Source: Parahaliea mediterranea (GTDB lineage Bacteria; Pseudomonadota; Gammaproteobacteria; Pseudomonadales; Halieaceae). Taken from it: a stretch of 64,000 nucleotides of DNA. Position numbers and translations under genes: made by a program. The stretch is taken from positions 310,001-374,000 of the forward strand of contig NZ_QEWO01000005.1 of assembly GCF_003402235.1 (NCBI RefSeq), written 5' to 3'. The stretch's first letter is position 1, and every line of letters begins with the position of its first letter. The notes under the pieces were generated by a model, which was not told the origin of the DNA, made no database searches, and saw only the letters and a program-made list of their open reading frames with translations. Shown piece by piece: positions 43,052-51,054 of this stretch.

Positions 43052-44070
43052 GCGCGCTGCTCCCACACATAGTCGTGGCTGAAGGGCAGGCCGAGGCTGG
43101 CCTCCACGATGTAGCGTGCGTACAGGGTGCAGTTCATTTCGCGGTGGAAGAAGTCGCGGGTGTTGGCGGCCCAGTGCTGGCGCTGTGCGTCGTCGTGATA
43201 AAAGCGCGTCACCTGCGCCAACAGGGAGTCCTCGTCGGTGAAGTAGGCCAGGCTCTCGGCGGGGAACAGGGTGTCAAAGCCCGCCGCGGCGTGGGTAAAC
43301 ACCAGCAGGCCGTTGCCGGCCATTTGCGCCATGCGCGCCGAGGAATACCAGTGCCCGCCCTCCTGGCGGTTGAGGTTGAGCCCCATGCGGCTGGCCGCCA
43401 GGGTCTGGTCGTAGTCGCGCCCCCACACCCCGGGCACGCCAAAGCTGCCGGGGGTGTGCAGGCGCAGCGCCGGTGGCAGCCGCTCCCGGAGGGCCGCCAC
43501 CAACTTGCCGCGCTGGGTGTGGGCCTGGGATTTGCTGCAAAACAGCAGGTCGTGGCTGAAGGTGGTCTGGCGGCTGTTGTCGGCGCTCTCGATGGCCGGG
43601 TCCACTGGGTTTGGCATGTGGTGCAGCCGGGCGCGCCGGCCGGCAAAGGGGGCGAGCTCCGCACTGCCGGTGGAGACGAACATAACGTCCACCGCCGCGC
43701 AGCGCTGGCGGATTTTGGCGGCGTTTTCCGGCACAAACAGCGGGTCGTTGTTGAGGCCGGCGATGACCACCCCCGGGCACAGCCGGCGCAGTGCGTCCAG
43801 TGTCTGATTGGTGATGAGGTCGCAGTGGCCGAGCAGCACCAGGTCCGGGGCAAAGGCCTCGGCGGTTTGCAGCAGGCGCTGGTTGCAGCGCCGGGCGCCG
43901 AGGTCGCGGATGCCCAGGGGGGCCTCGAAGGCCGCCACGTCCCGGTCGGAAAAGGTCTGCACCAGGTAGTGTTCGTTGCGCACCAGTCCGTGGAACAGCT
44001 TGCGCGCCCAGCTCACCCGGGTATGGCCGTACTTGCGCAACTGCTGGTGGGCCACATGGAGAATGCGCAT
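43048..44070 (-). CDS. CgeB-like glycosyltransferase
   Basis: The 340-residue protein has the pattern of the CgeB/DUF3880-type GT-B family. It opens MRILHVAHQQLRKYGHTRVS, and has HHMPNPVDPAIESAD and the donor-side block GLNLNRQEGGHWYSSARMAQ then MAGNGLLVFTHAAAGFDTLF. FFHREMNCTLYARYIVEASL is the usual C-terminal region. It overlaps its upstream neighbour by one base (TGATG). The substrate is not predictable. Confidence 0.83.
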   Translation of the reverse strand: MRILHVAHQQLRKYGHTRVSWARKLFHGLVRNEHYLVQTFSDRDVAAFEAPLGIRDLGARRCNQRLLQTAEAFAPDLVLLGHCDLITNQTLDALRRLCPGVVIAGLNNDPLFVPENAAKIRQRCAAVDVMFVSTGSAELAPFAGRRARLHHMPNPVDPAIESADNSRQTTFSHDLLFCSKSQAHTQRGKLVAALRERLPPALRLHTPGSFGVPGVWGRDYDQTLAASRMGLNLNRQEGGHWYSSARMAQMAGNGLLVFTHAAAGFDTLFPAESLAYFTDEDSLLAQVTRFYHDDAQRQHWAANTRDFFHREMNCTLYARYIVEASLGLPFSHDYVWEQRA

Positions 44071-45206
44071 CAGGCCCGCTGCCTCCGCTCCGCCATTCCC
44101 TCTTCGTACACCGCCATTGTGGCCGCCGCCTGGGCCGCCAGGGTGAACTGCTGCGGCAGGCGCGGCGGGGGCGGCGGCGCGGCCAGAATGCCGCGCACGC
44201 AGGCCGCCAGTTGCAGGCGGTTGTCCGGTGTCACCAGGCCCTGTGCAAAGGCCGCGCGCAGGGATTCCGCCGGCCCGCCGCGATCCCAGGCTACCACCGG
44301 CACCCCCACCGCTAGCGCCTCGATGACCGTGCGGCCAAAGGGCTCGGCCTTGCGCGACAGGCTCAGCACCGCGGCGGCGTGGGCATACAGGGCGCGCATG
44401 TCGTTGCGGTGGCCGAGAAAGGTCACGTAGTCCTCAAGGCCTTGGGCCCGCACTTGCTGCTGCAGGGCCTTCAGGTAGTGCTCCTTGCCGGGGGTCGGCT
44501 CGCCGGCAATCACCCCGTGGCAGTTTTCTCCCTCGCGCTTGAGGTCGGCGATCAGGTCGATGAATTCATGCTGGCCCTTCCAGGGGCTGAGCCGCCCGGG
44601 CATCAGCAGCAGCTGGCGGCCCCGGGTCTGGGGGTGCTCGGCGGCAAACTGGCGCTGCCACGGGCTCGGGCCGCAGGGGCGGGGGCCTGTGGCGTTTTTG
44701 GGGAATTCGCTGGTGTCCACGCCGCGGGGAATCACCCGGATGCGGCCCGGCTCCACCTGGGGGTAGTGGCGCAGGATGTAGTCGCGCACACAGTCGGAAA
44801 TGGCAATCACCCGGTCGCCGCAACCCATGATGGCGCTGTAGCGGCTGACCGAATACAGGCCGTGGAAGGTGGAGACCAGTAGCGGGCGCTGGGCGCTGGG
44901 CAGCGGGCGCAGGGCCAGCCACACCATCCACGCCGGCACCCGCGAGCGCAGGTGGATGACATCCGGCGCCAGCGACACCAGCAGGCGGCGCAAGGCGCCA
45001 ACGCGCAGCAGTGAGACCGGGGACTTGGCGTGCACCGGAAAGGTGAGGTGGGCGCTGCCCTGGCGGCGCAGTTGCTCCTGCAGGCGCCCGCCGGCGGACA
45101 TCACCAGCGACTCGTGCCCCGCCGCGGTCAGGGCCCGGGCAAAATCCAGGGTGCCGCGTTCAACACCCCCGCTATCGAGGCGGGGCAAAACCTGGAGCAC
45201 TTTCAC
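44070..45206 (-). CDS. glycosyltransferase family 4
   Basis: The 378-residue GT-B enzyme opens MKVLQVLPRLDSGGVERGTL, the classic GT4 start with the GGVE glycine loop. The donor domain has LLLMPGRLSPWKGQHEFIDL and SLSRKAEPFGRTVIEALAVG, which includes the conserved Glu-x7-Glu. IPRGVDTSEFPKN is also standard. It resembles core lipopolysaccharide glycosyltransferases. It overlaps the ELM1-like gene by 35 bases. Confidence 0.9.
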   Translation of the reverse strand: MKVLQVLPRLDSGGVERGTLDFARALTAAGHESLVMSAGGRLQEQLRRQGSAHLTFPVHAKSPVSLLRVGALRRLLVSLAPDVIHLRSRVPAWMVWLALRPLPSAQRPLLVSTFHGLYSVSRYSAIMGCGDRVIAISDCVRDYILRHYPQVEPGRIRVIPRGVDTSEFPKNATGPRPCGPSPWQRQFAAEHPQTRGRQLLLMPGRLSPWKGQHEFIDLIADLKREGENCHGVIAGEPTPGKEHYLKALQQQVRAQGLEDYVTFLGHRNDMRALYAHAAAVLSLSRKAEPFGRTVIEALAVGVPVVAWDRGGPAESLRAAFAQGLVTPDNRLQLAACVRGILAAPPPPPRLPQQFTLAAQAAATMAVYEEGMAERRQRA

Positions 45207-46101
45207 CGCTGGGCAGGCTCCAGGTGTGGCTGAGCAGGCTCAGCAGGTGCCGGGCCACGCGCTCGGTTTCCCGCAAAGGCGGCGCCACCACAGGCGCTGT
45301 GGCCGTGTTCTGCAGGAGTGATACGAGGGTGCAGACCCGCTGGTCTGCCACCAGTTGATCCAGGCCGCGACTGACCCGGCTGGGGCGCCGCCGGGGCACC
45401 GGCAGAATGCCCACCCGGGCACCGCTGGCAAGGCCCTCGTACACCATCGAGGCGCTGTCCTCGCTGACCCACACCTGCTCCGCGCCGGCCAACTGGCGGC
45501 GCAGCCAGTCGCGGTCGGTCTGATCCGCGGTGACGAGTTGGCAGTGCGCCGGGGCCAGGGCAGCGGCGGCGCGGGCGAAGCTGGCGGGCGTGCGGCGGGA
45601 GGTGGTCATAATCCAGTGGCAGTCCGCCGTGCTGGCCAGCAGGGCGTTGAGCTGGGTCAGCATGTGTTCGTTGTGCCAGCGGTGGTTGCGGGACGCGCCG
45701 CCCAGCAGGATCAGGCCGCGGCCAGCCTGGCGCAGCGGCGAATAGCGAATATCGGTGAGGGTGCCCTCGGTCAGCAGCACCCGCGGCCCCGGAGCGAGCC
45801 CGTCGTGGCGCGGCACAATACACAAGTCGAACAGCCAGCGCGGCAGGCTGGGCTTCATCAATGCGACCAGTTTGCCCCCGTAGCGCCATTTCAGCTGCAG
45901 GCTGGGGCGGTGGGTGCGGTGGCCGGCGCACAGGATGAGGTCCGGCGGCTGGCCGGCCCCGGCCGCCTGGCGCAGTGGCTGGTGGGCGGTTTCAAACCAG
46001 CGCACCCGGCAGTGCTGGCGTTCCGCCAGCGCACCGGCCAGGCCCGAAAGCTGGCTGTGGTGGCCCGGCTTGCCATCGCTGACGCACCAGAGGGTGAGCA
46101 T
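45172..46101 (-). CDS. ELM1/GtrOC1-like protein of a surface-glycan operon
   Basis: The 309-residue protein matches the mitochondrial-fission ELM1 family as found in bacteria. It opens LTLWCVSDGKPGHHSQLSGL, the family hallmark, and has DLILCAGHRTHRPSLQLKWR, LLGGASRNHRWHNEHML and WVSEDSASMVYEGLASGARV. The last resembles the donor site of GT-B glycosyltransferases, so it may itself be one. ATG 46101 starts directly at the hallmark; an open frame of 25 more residues lies upstream without a good start. It is the first gene of the seven-gene operon. Confidence 0.83.
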   Translation of the reverse strand: MLTLWCVSDGKPGHHSQLSGLAGALAERQHCRVRWFETAHQPLRQAAGAGQPPDLILCAGHRTHRPSLQLKWRYGGKLVALMKPSLPRWLFDLCIVPRHDGLAPGPRVLLTEGTLTDIRYSPLRQAGRGLILLGGASRNHRWHNEHMLTQLNALLASTADCHWIMTTSRRTPASFARAAAALAPAHCQLVTADQTDRDWLRRQLAGAEQVWVSEDSASMVYEGLASGARVGILPVPRRRPSRVSRGLDQLVADQRVCTLVSLLQNTATAPVVAPPLRETERVARHLLSLLSHTWSLPSGESAPGFAPPR

Positions 46102-46307
46102 GTCCGGCACGGTTGTGCTCCCGTGTGGCGAGGGTAGAGTGAGCGGGTGATCATGGCAGCGAGCTTGCGGTGGCAATGTGACGCCAGCGTGATGTTTTGC
46201 TGAAGCTTTTGTGACGGCGCCAGGCGTTGGCAGGCAACTTTCCTGCGCCCGCGCTGTCTACGCACCACTGGCCGCAGGCCAGTGCTCTCGAACACAAGGG
46301 GAATGGA

Positions 46308-47219
46308 ATGACGACGATCGCAAGGAGAGTGCGCGGCGCTGCACGGGCAGCACTGGCGCTATCGGTTGTTGCCGTGGCGGGCCTGGTACAGGGCTGTGGC
46401 GGTGACGCGACACCAGACAAGGCAGAGGAGGGGGCGGTGGCCACCATCGAAGGAAGCGTAATGTACCGCGAGCGCATGCGCCTGCCGCCCAACGCCCAGG
46501 TGGAGGTGGAACTGCAGGACATCTCCCTGGCCGACGCGCCGGCACAGACCCTGGCGACCGTGCTGCTGCCGGGCGACGCCGGCCCGCCCTACACCTTCCA
46601 CATCGAGTACGACCAGGATCGCATCGACGAGCGTCACCGCTACGCCCTGCGGGCCGAGATTCACGCCGGCGGCAAATTGCTGTTCACCAGCACCGAGCAC
46701 ATCGATCCCTTTGGCGAGGCGCCCATCAACATTCTGGTGTCGCGGGTGCCGGAGCCGGTAGCGGCCCAGACTCCCAATACGCCCGATGCTCCTCATACTC
46801 CCGATGCTCTTCATACTCCCGATGCTCTTCATACTCCCGATACGGCGGCGCCGGCCACCGCGACCCTGGAGGGTACGCGCTGGCGGCTGCAGCGCCTGGA
46901 CGGCGAGGCGGTGGCTATGGCCGAGGGCAGCAAGCCGCTGGATTTGCTGCTGGACGCCAAGGCCCAAAAGGCCGGTGGCTTCTCCGGCTGCAATCGCTTC
47001 AGTGGCACCTACTCCCGGGAGGGCAGCTCCGAGCACGGGGCGGCGCTGCGCTTTGGCCCCCTGGCCGGCACGCTGATGGCCTGCGCCGAGGACACCGGCC
47101 TTGAGCGCCGTTACCTGGACGCCCTCGGTGCGGTGGACAATTTCCGCCTGACGCCCGATGGGCATCTGGAACTGGCTGCGGGCCCCGAGGTGGTGGCGGT
47201 GTTCAGCGCCGCGCCCTGA
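46308..47219 (+). CDS. lipoprotein with YbaY-like and META domains
   Basis: The 303-residue protein has a signal peptide and lipobox (VVAVAGLVQGCGGDA, Cys near 30). A YbaY-like beta domain follows (about 45-145: GSVMYRERMRLPPNAQVEVE). Then comes a Pro/Thr/Asp/His linker (about 152-180) with repeated HTPDAL units. A C-terminal META/HslJ domain ends it (about 185-300: LEGTRWRLQRLDGEAVA, GFSGCNRFSGTY, TLMACAEDTGLERRYLDAL). META proteins are linked to envelope stress, but their molecular role is unknown. ATG 46308 sits at the start of the signal peptide. Confidence 0.88.
   Translation: MTTIARRVRGAARAALALSVVAVAGLVQGCGGDATPDKAEEGAVATIEGSVMYRERMRLPPNAQVEVELQDISLADAPAQTLATVLLPGDAGPPYTFHIEYDQDRIDERHRYALRAEIHAGGKLLFTSTEHIDPFGEAPINILVSRVPEPVAAQTPNTPDAPHTPDALHTPDALHTPDTAAPATATLEGTRWRLQRLDGEAVAMAEGSKPLDLLLDAKAQKAGGFSGCNRFSGTYSREGSSEHGAALRFGPLAGTLMACAEDTGLERRYLDALGAVDNFRLTPDGHLELAAGPEVVAVFSAAP
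46775..46840 (+). repeat. in-frame 15-base tandem repeats in the linker
   Basis: The block CTCATACTCCCGATG and close variants (CTTCATACTCCCGATGCT) recur in tandem, encoding HTPDA/HTPDAL/HTPDT. The unit is a multiple of three, so gain or loss of copies changes linker length without a frameshift. Confidence 0.85.
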
Positions 47220-47254
47220 GGCCGACGCTGGCTGGGGCCTGCTTTGGCTGGAGT

Positions 47255-47275
47255 CGGCTCTATGGAGCCGGTTTT
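47255..47275 (+). terminator. probable rho-independent terminator
   Basis: CGGCTC (47255-47260) and GAGCCG (47265-47270) pair around TATG and are followed by GTTTT. A TTTGGCTGGAGTC repeat flanks it on both sides. The T-run is short. Confidence 0.5.
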
Positions 47276-47342
47276 GGCTGGAGTCAGTGCCGCCGCTTGC
47301 GTATACTCCGCCCGTTTTCCGAACAACAGCTGACCTTCACTG

Positions 47343-47642
47343 ATGCGTCACGCCCTCCACAGGCAGATCCGTAAACAGCGCTTCGCCCGCATTCTGGTGC
47401 TGGCGGCGCTGCTGTGCGCGGTGGCGGTGCCGGTGGTGGAGGCGGCTCACCTGCACGGCATCGGTGACGGCAATGCCGAGTGTCTGCTGTGCAAAACCCC
47501 GTCGCTGGCGCCGCTGGCGGCGGCCACGCCGGACTTCGCCCTGGAGCGCTGCCGCGCCATTGCCGCGCCCCGCCTCAACAGCGCCTGCCTTGTTGCGCGC
47601 TATCAACCGCAACGCAGCCGGGGGCCACCCCACTACGCCTGA
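47343..47642 (+). CDS. small exported DUF2946-like protein, upstream of the zinc receptor
   Basis: This 99-residue protein has a hydrophobic segment (ARILVLAALLCAVAVPVVEA, about 14-33) and a short soluble part with AAHLHGIGDGNAECLLCKTP, which has His and two Cys that could bind metal. It resembles the DUF2946 group of small proteins often found before copper or zinc receptor genes. The receptor gene starts 42 bases later, so they are probably one operon. A TATACT (47302-47307) upstream could be a -10. Function not known. Confidence 0.68.
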   Translation: MRHALHRQIRKQRFARILVLAALLCAVAVPVVEAAHLHGIGDGNAECLLCKTPSLAPLAAATPDFALERCRAIAAPRLNSACLVARYQPQRSRGPPHYA

Positions 47643-47683
47643 AACAACGCCGGAACTTTCCCGTTTTTCCAGGAGTAGAAACA

Positions 47684-49816
47684 ATGAATCGCATTTTGCC
47701 TATCGCGCTGGCAGTGGCCGGCGCGAACGCGGCTGTTGCCGAACAACTGCCGCTTGAACACGTACTGGTCTCCGTGCCCCTGCACAAACAGACCGCCGAA
47801 ACCGCCCTGCCTGTGACCGTGCTCAGCGGTGACGCCCTCAGCCGGGCCGCCGCCGCCACCATTGGCGACACCCTCAACAATGCCCCGGGCCTGGCCAACG
47901 CGTCCTTTGGCCCCGGTGTTGGCCAGCCGGTGATCCGCGGCCAGCAAGGGCCCCGGGTGACCGTGCTGCAAAACGGTACCAGCAGCGCCGACGCCTCCAG
48001 CCTGTCGGCTGACCACGCGGTGTCGGTGGAGGCCCTGCTGGCCGACAGCATCGAAATCCTGCGCGGCCCCTCCACCCTGCTCTATGGCGGCGGCGCCATT
48101 GGCGGCGTGGTGAACGTGGTGGACAACCGCATTCCCACCCGGCGCATCGACGGTGTGGAAGGCGGTGCGGAGTATCGCCACGACGCCGCTTCCGACATGG
48201 ATACCACCGTGGGGCGCCTGGAGGCCGGTAGCGGTAACTTCGCCTTCCACCTGGATGCGCTGTACCGCGACTGGAACGACCTGGAAATCCCGGGGGAAGC
48301 CGCCAGCGGTCACGGTGGCCACGACGATCACGACCATGACCATGACCATGACCATGACCACGGCGAGGCCCACGAGGACGAAACCACCGACGGCTACATC
48401 GCCAACACCGGCGGGCGCACCCGCAGCGTTACCGCCGGCGCCAGCTATCACTTTGACGATGGCTTCCTGGGGCTGGCGGTCAACCGCCTGGAAAACCAGT
48501 ACGGCATCCCCGCTGGCGCCCACGAGCACCACGGGGAAGAGGGCGAGGATCACGCCGACCACGACCACGACCACGACCACGACCATGATCATGAGAGCGA
48601 GCACGGTCACGAAGACGGCGGCGTGCGTATCGACATGGTCCAGACCCGCTACGACCTGGCGCTGCACCTGCACGAACCCCTGCCCGGCCTGGAGGTGGCC
48701 CGGGGCTTTGTCACCTACACCGACTACGAGCACAGCGAAATCGAGCCCAGCGGCGAGGTGGGCACCCGCTACAGCAGCGACAGCTGGGAGGGGCGGCTGG
48801 AACTGGTGCACGCCCCGCTGGCCGATTTTCACGGCGTGTTTGGCCTGCAGGCCAAATCCCGTGAATTCAGTGCCCTCGGTGAAGAGGCCTTTATTCCGGT
48901 GACCGACAGCCAGGATGTGGGGATATTCCTGCTGGAGGACTATCACTACCGGGCGTTCACCTTCGAGGGTGGCCTGCGCTACGACCGGGATGAACGCGAC
49001 CCGGCAGGCACTGCCCCCAGCCGCAACTTCAACGCGCTGAGTGCATCGGTGTCCGGCCTGTGGGATGTGAGCAGCGCCTGGCAACTGGGGCTGTCCCTGT
49101 CCCGCTCCGAGCGCGCGCCGGCCATCGAGGAGTTGTATTCCAACGTCCAGAACAGCGGCCCTGATAGCTGGATTGCCCATGCCGCCACCAGCGCCATCGA
49201 GATCGGCAACCCCGACCTCGACACTGAGGTGTCCAACAATGCGGACGTTTCACTGCGCTGGGACAACGGGGCCCACTCTGTTTCGGTCACCCTGTTCTAC
49301 AACGACTTCAGTGACTACATCGACCTGCAGAACAGCGGTGTGGAAGTGGATGAGTTGCCGGTGATGGTGTACGCCCAGCAGGATGCCACCTTCCAGGGCG
49401 TGGAGGTGGATTCCGAGTTCACCCTGGCCGAAGCGGGCGATGGCCTGCTCATGCTGCGCCTGTTTGGCGATGCCATTCAGGGGGAGCTGGACAACGGCGA
49501 CGATGTGCCGCGCCTGCCGCCCTTGCGAATTGGCGGCCGCCTGGCCTGGCAAGCCAATGCCCTGGAAGTCTGGGGGCAGGTGGTGGATGCCGCCGAGCAG
49601 GATCACCCGGGGCGCAACGAGGAGGCCACCGACGGCTACACCCGCTGGGATGCGGGGGTGGATTACAACCTCGCCCTGGGCGACGGCCAGCTGACCCTGT
49701 TCGCGGCGCTCAACAACATCACCGACGAGGAAATCCGCCTGAGCACGTCCTTCCTGCGCGATGTGGCGCCGGAGGCCGGGCGCAGCGTGGAGGCCGGCCT
49801 GCGCTACAACTTCTAG
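47684..49816 (+). CDS. znuD: TonB-dependent zinc receptor, ZnuD-like
   Basis: The 710-residue protein has a signal peptide (LPIALAVAGANAAVA), a plug domain (about 35-150, with IEILRGPSTLLYGGGAIGGV) and a beta barrel ending in Phe (VEAGLRYNF). Two His/Asp-rich loops stand out, residues about 210-230 and 280-309, made of HD and DH repeats. ZnuD receptors for zinc have such loops. The opening QLPLEHVLVSVPLHKQTAET contains the TonB-box-like region. Zinc as substrate is inferred from loops and family; nickel or another metal is possible. ATG 47684 is chosen because the upstream frame overlaps the previous gene. Confidence 0.88.
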   Translation: MNRILPIALAVAGANAAVAEQLPLEHVLVSVPLHKQTAETALPVTVLSGDALSRAAAATIGDTLNNAPGLANASFGPGVGQPVIRGQQGPRVTVLQNGTSSADASSLSADHAVSVEALLADSIEILRGPSTLLYGGGAIGGVVNVVDNRIPTRRIDGVEGGAEYRHDAASDMDTTVGRLEAGSGNFAFHLDALYRDWNDLEIPGEAASGHGGHDDHDHDHDHDHDHGEAHEDETTDGYIANTGGRTRSVTAGASYHFDDGFLGLAVNRLENQYGIPAGAHEHHGEEGEDHADHDHDHDHDHDHESEHGHEDGGVRIDMVQTRYDLALHLHEPLPGLEVARGFVTYTDYEHSEIEPSGEVGTRYSSDSWEGRLELVHAPLADFHGVFGLQAKSREFSALGEEAFIPVTDSQDVGIFLLEDYHYRAFTFEGGLRYDRDERDPAGTAPSRNFNALSASVSGLWDVSSAWQLGLSLSRSERAPAIEELYSNVQNSGPDSWIAHAATSAIEIGNPDLDTEVSNNADVSLRWDNGAHSVSVTLFYNDFSDYIDLQNSGVEVDELPVMVYAQQDATFQGVEVDSEFTLAEAGDGLLMLRLFGDAIQGELDNGDDVPRLPPLRIGGRLAWQANALEVWGQVVDAAEQDHPGRNEEATDGYTRWDAGVDYNLALGDGQLTLFAALNNITDEEIRLSTSFLRDVAPEAGRSVEAGLRYNF
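48325..48362 (+). repeat. tandem GACCAT repeats coding for the first His/Asp loop
   Basis: Six-base units GACCAT/GACCAC repeat about six times. They are in frame and encode alternating Asp and His in the receptor's first metal loop. Confidence 0.85.
48557..48592 (+). repeat. tandem GACCAC repeats coding for the second His/Asp loop
   Basis: Six-base units GACCAC/GACCAT repeat about six times and encode the second Asp/His loop. The two tracts are similar but differ in codon choice (CAC versus CAT), so they were not made by a single recent copying event. Confidence 0.85.
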
Positions 49817-49828
49817 CGCGCACTGGCC

Positions 49829-49854
49829 CGCCGCTAACGGCCCTGTTAGCGGCG
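49829..49854. other. perfect 10-bp hairpin between convergent genes
   Basis: CGCCGCTAAC and GTTAGCGGCG form a perfect 10-base stem around GGCCCT, 13 bases after the receptor stop. The minus-strand acetyltransferase stop codon lies inside the stem. No T-run follows in either direction, so it may be a weak terminator or a 3'-end protecting structure. Confidence 0.6.
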
Positions 49855-50358
49855 ACGCCAGCCATACTGGCGGATAGGCGCTTCGCCCTCCGCCATTAGC
49901 ACTTCTTTTTCATACTGCAGCCCCAGCTTCTCCAGCAGGCGAATGGAGGGCGCATTATCGGGGTTGACGATGGCGATCAGGCGGCTAAAGCCGAGGTCGT
50001 CGAGGGCGTAGCGCCACACTGCCTGCGCCGCCTCCAGGGCGTAGCCCCGGCCGCGTGCCAGCGGCAGAAAGCCGTAGCCAATGTCCACGTCCGCCAGTTG
50101 CGGGCGTTTCACCAGGCCGCACAGGCCGAGAAACTCCCCGTCTTCGCGCCGCCGCACCGCGTACATGCCAAAGCCGTGTTCCCGGTAGCTGGCCATGGGG
50201 CCGTCTTCGATATACGCCCGGGCCTGCGCGTCGGTGCGCACGCCGCGGTCCGCCACGTTGGCGATAAAGTCCGGGTCGTTCAGCACCGCCAGCACATGGG
50301 GGGCGTCTTCGGGCGTGAGCGAGGCAATGGTGAGCCGCTCGGTGGTCAGTGTCAGCAT
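49846..50358 (-). CDS. GNAT-family N-acetyltransferase (RimJ/RimL-like)
   Basis: The 170-residue protein opens MLTLTTERLTIASLTPEDAP, the typical start of the RimJ/RimL group. The acetyl-CoA binding motif A is FLPLARGRGYALEAAQAVWR, with R/Q-x-x-G-x-G/A, and VNPDNAPSIRLLEKLGLQYE is motif B. Such enzymes acetylate small molecules or protein N-termini. The substrate is unknown. It is convergent with the receptor and divergent from ubiX. Confidence 0.88.
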   Translation of the reverse strand: MLTLTTERLTIASLTPEDAPHVLAVLNDPDFIANVADRGVRTDAQARAYIEDGPMASYREHGFGMYAVRRREDGEFLGLCGLVKRPQLADVDIGYGFLPLARGRGYALEAAQAVWRYALDDLGFSRLIAIVNPDNAPSIRLLEKLGLQYEKEVLMAEGEAPIRQYGWRRR

Positions 50359-50465
50359 GGGTGGTCTCCGCCTTTGCCACAGCTTACCCCAGCGCGTGCC
50401 GTGGCGGTGAATTCGCCGCCACGGGCTGTTACAGTGCGCACATTCTTTCAGGGCAGGGCAGCACC

Positions 50466-51029
50466 ATGACGCAGCGCTTGATCGTGGGTATCAGCGGCGC
50501 CTCGGGCATTCTCTACGGCGTGCGGGCGCTGGAGCTGCTGCGCAGTGCCGGTGTCGAAACACATCTGGTGATGTCCGCCTCGGCCCAGCTCACCGCCCAC
50601 CACGAGCTGGATATCGCTCTCGATGACATCAAGGCCCTGGCCAGCGAAGTGCATGCCGTGAAGAACGTGGGCGCCTCTATTGCCAGCGGCTCCTTTCCCA
50701 CCGGCGGCATGCTGGTTGCGCCCTGTTCGGTGCGCACCATGTCGGAGATCGCCACTGGCGTTACCTCCTCCCTGCTCACCCGCGCCGCCGACGTGGTGCT
50801 GAAGGAGCGCCGCCGCCTGGTGCTGATGCTGCGCGAGACGCCCCTGCACACCGGCCACCTGCGCACCATGACCCAGCTGTCGGAAATGGGTGCGGTGATA
50901 GCACCGCCAGTGCCCGCCTTCTATACCCGCCCCGCCAGCATCGACGACATGGTCACCCAGAGCGTGGGCCGGGCCCTGGACCTGTTCGGCCTGGCGCTGC
51001 CGGAGGTGGAGCGTTGGCGCGGTGACTGA
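50466..51029 (+). CDS. ubiX: flavin prenyltransferase UbiX
   Basis: UbiX makes prenylated FMN, the cofactor of UbiD decarboxylase in ubiquinone synthesis. The 187-residue protein has the FMN-binding start LIVGISGASGILYGVRALEL, ASGSFPTGGMLVAPCSVRTM, and LKERRRLVLMLRETPLHTGH, all UbiX hallmarks. ATG 50466 begins at the first strand; the longer frame overlaps the divergent acetyltransferase promoter. The MFS gene follows after 25 bases. It complements ubiH/ubiI at the other end of the window. Confidence 0.95.
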   Translation: MTQRLIVGISGASGILYGVRALELLRSAGVETHLVMSASAQLTAHHELDIALDDIKALASEVHAVKNVGASIASGSFPTGGMLVAPCSVRTMSEIATGVTSSLLTRAADVVLKERRRLVLMLRETPLHTGHLRTMTQLSEMGAVIAPPVPAFYTRPASIDDMVTQSVGRALDLFGLALPEVERWRGD

Positions 51030-51054
51030 CCCGGCAGCGGCGGGCGGATAGACC

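Noticed and set aside
48325-48592. non-coding microsatellites
   Set aside because: Both tracts are in frame in the receptor and encode the His/Asp loops expected for a zinc receptor.
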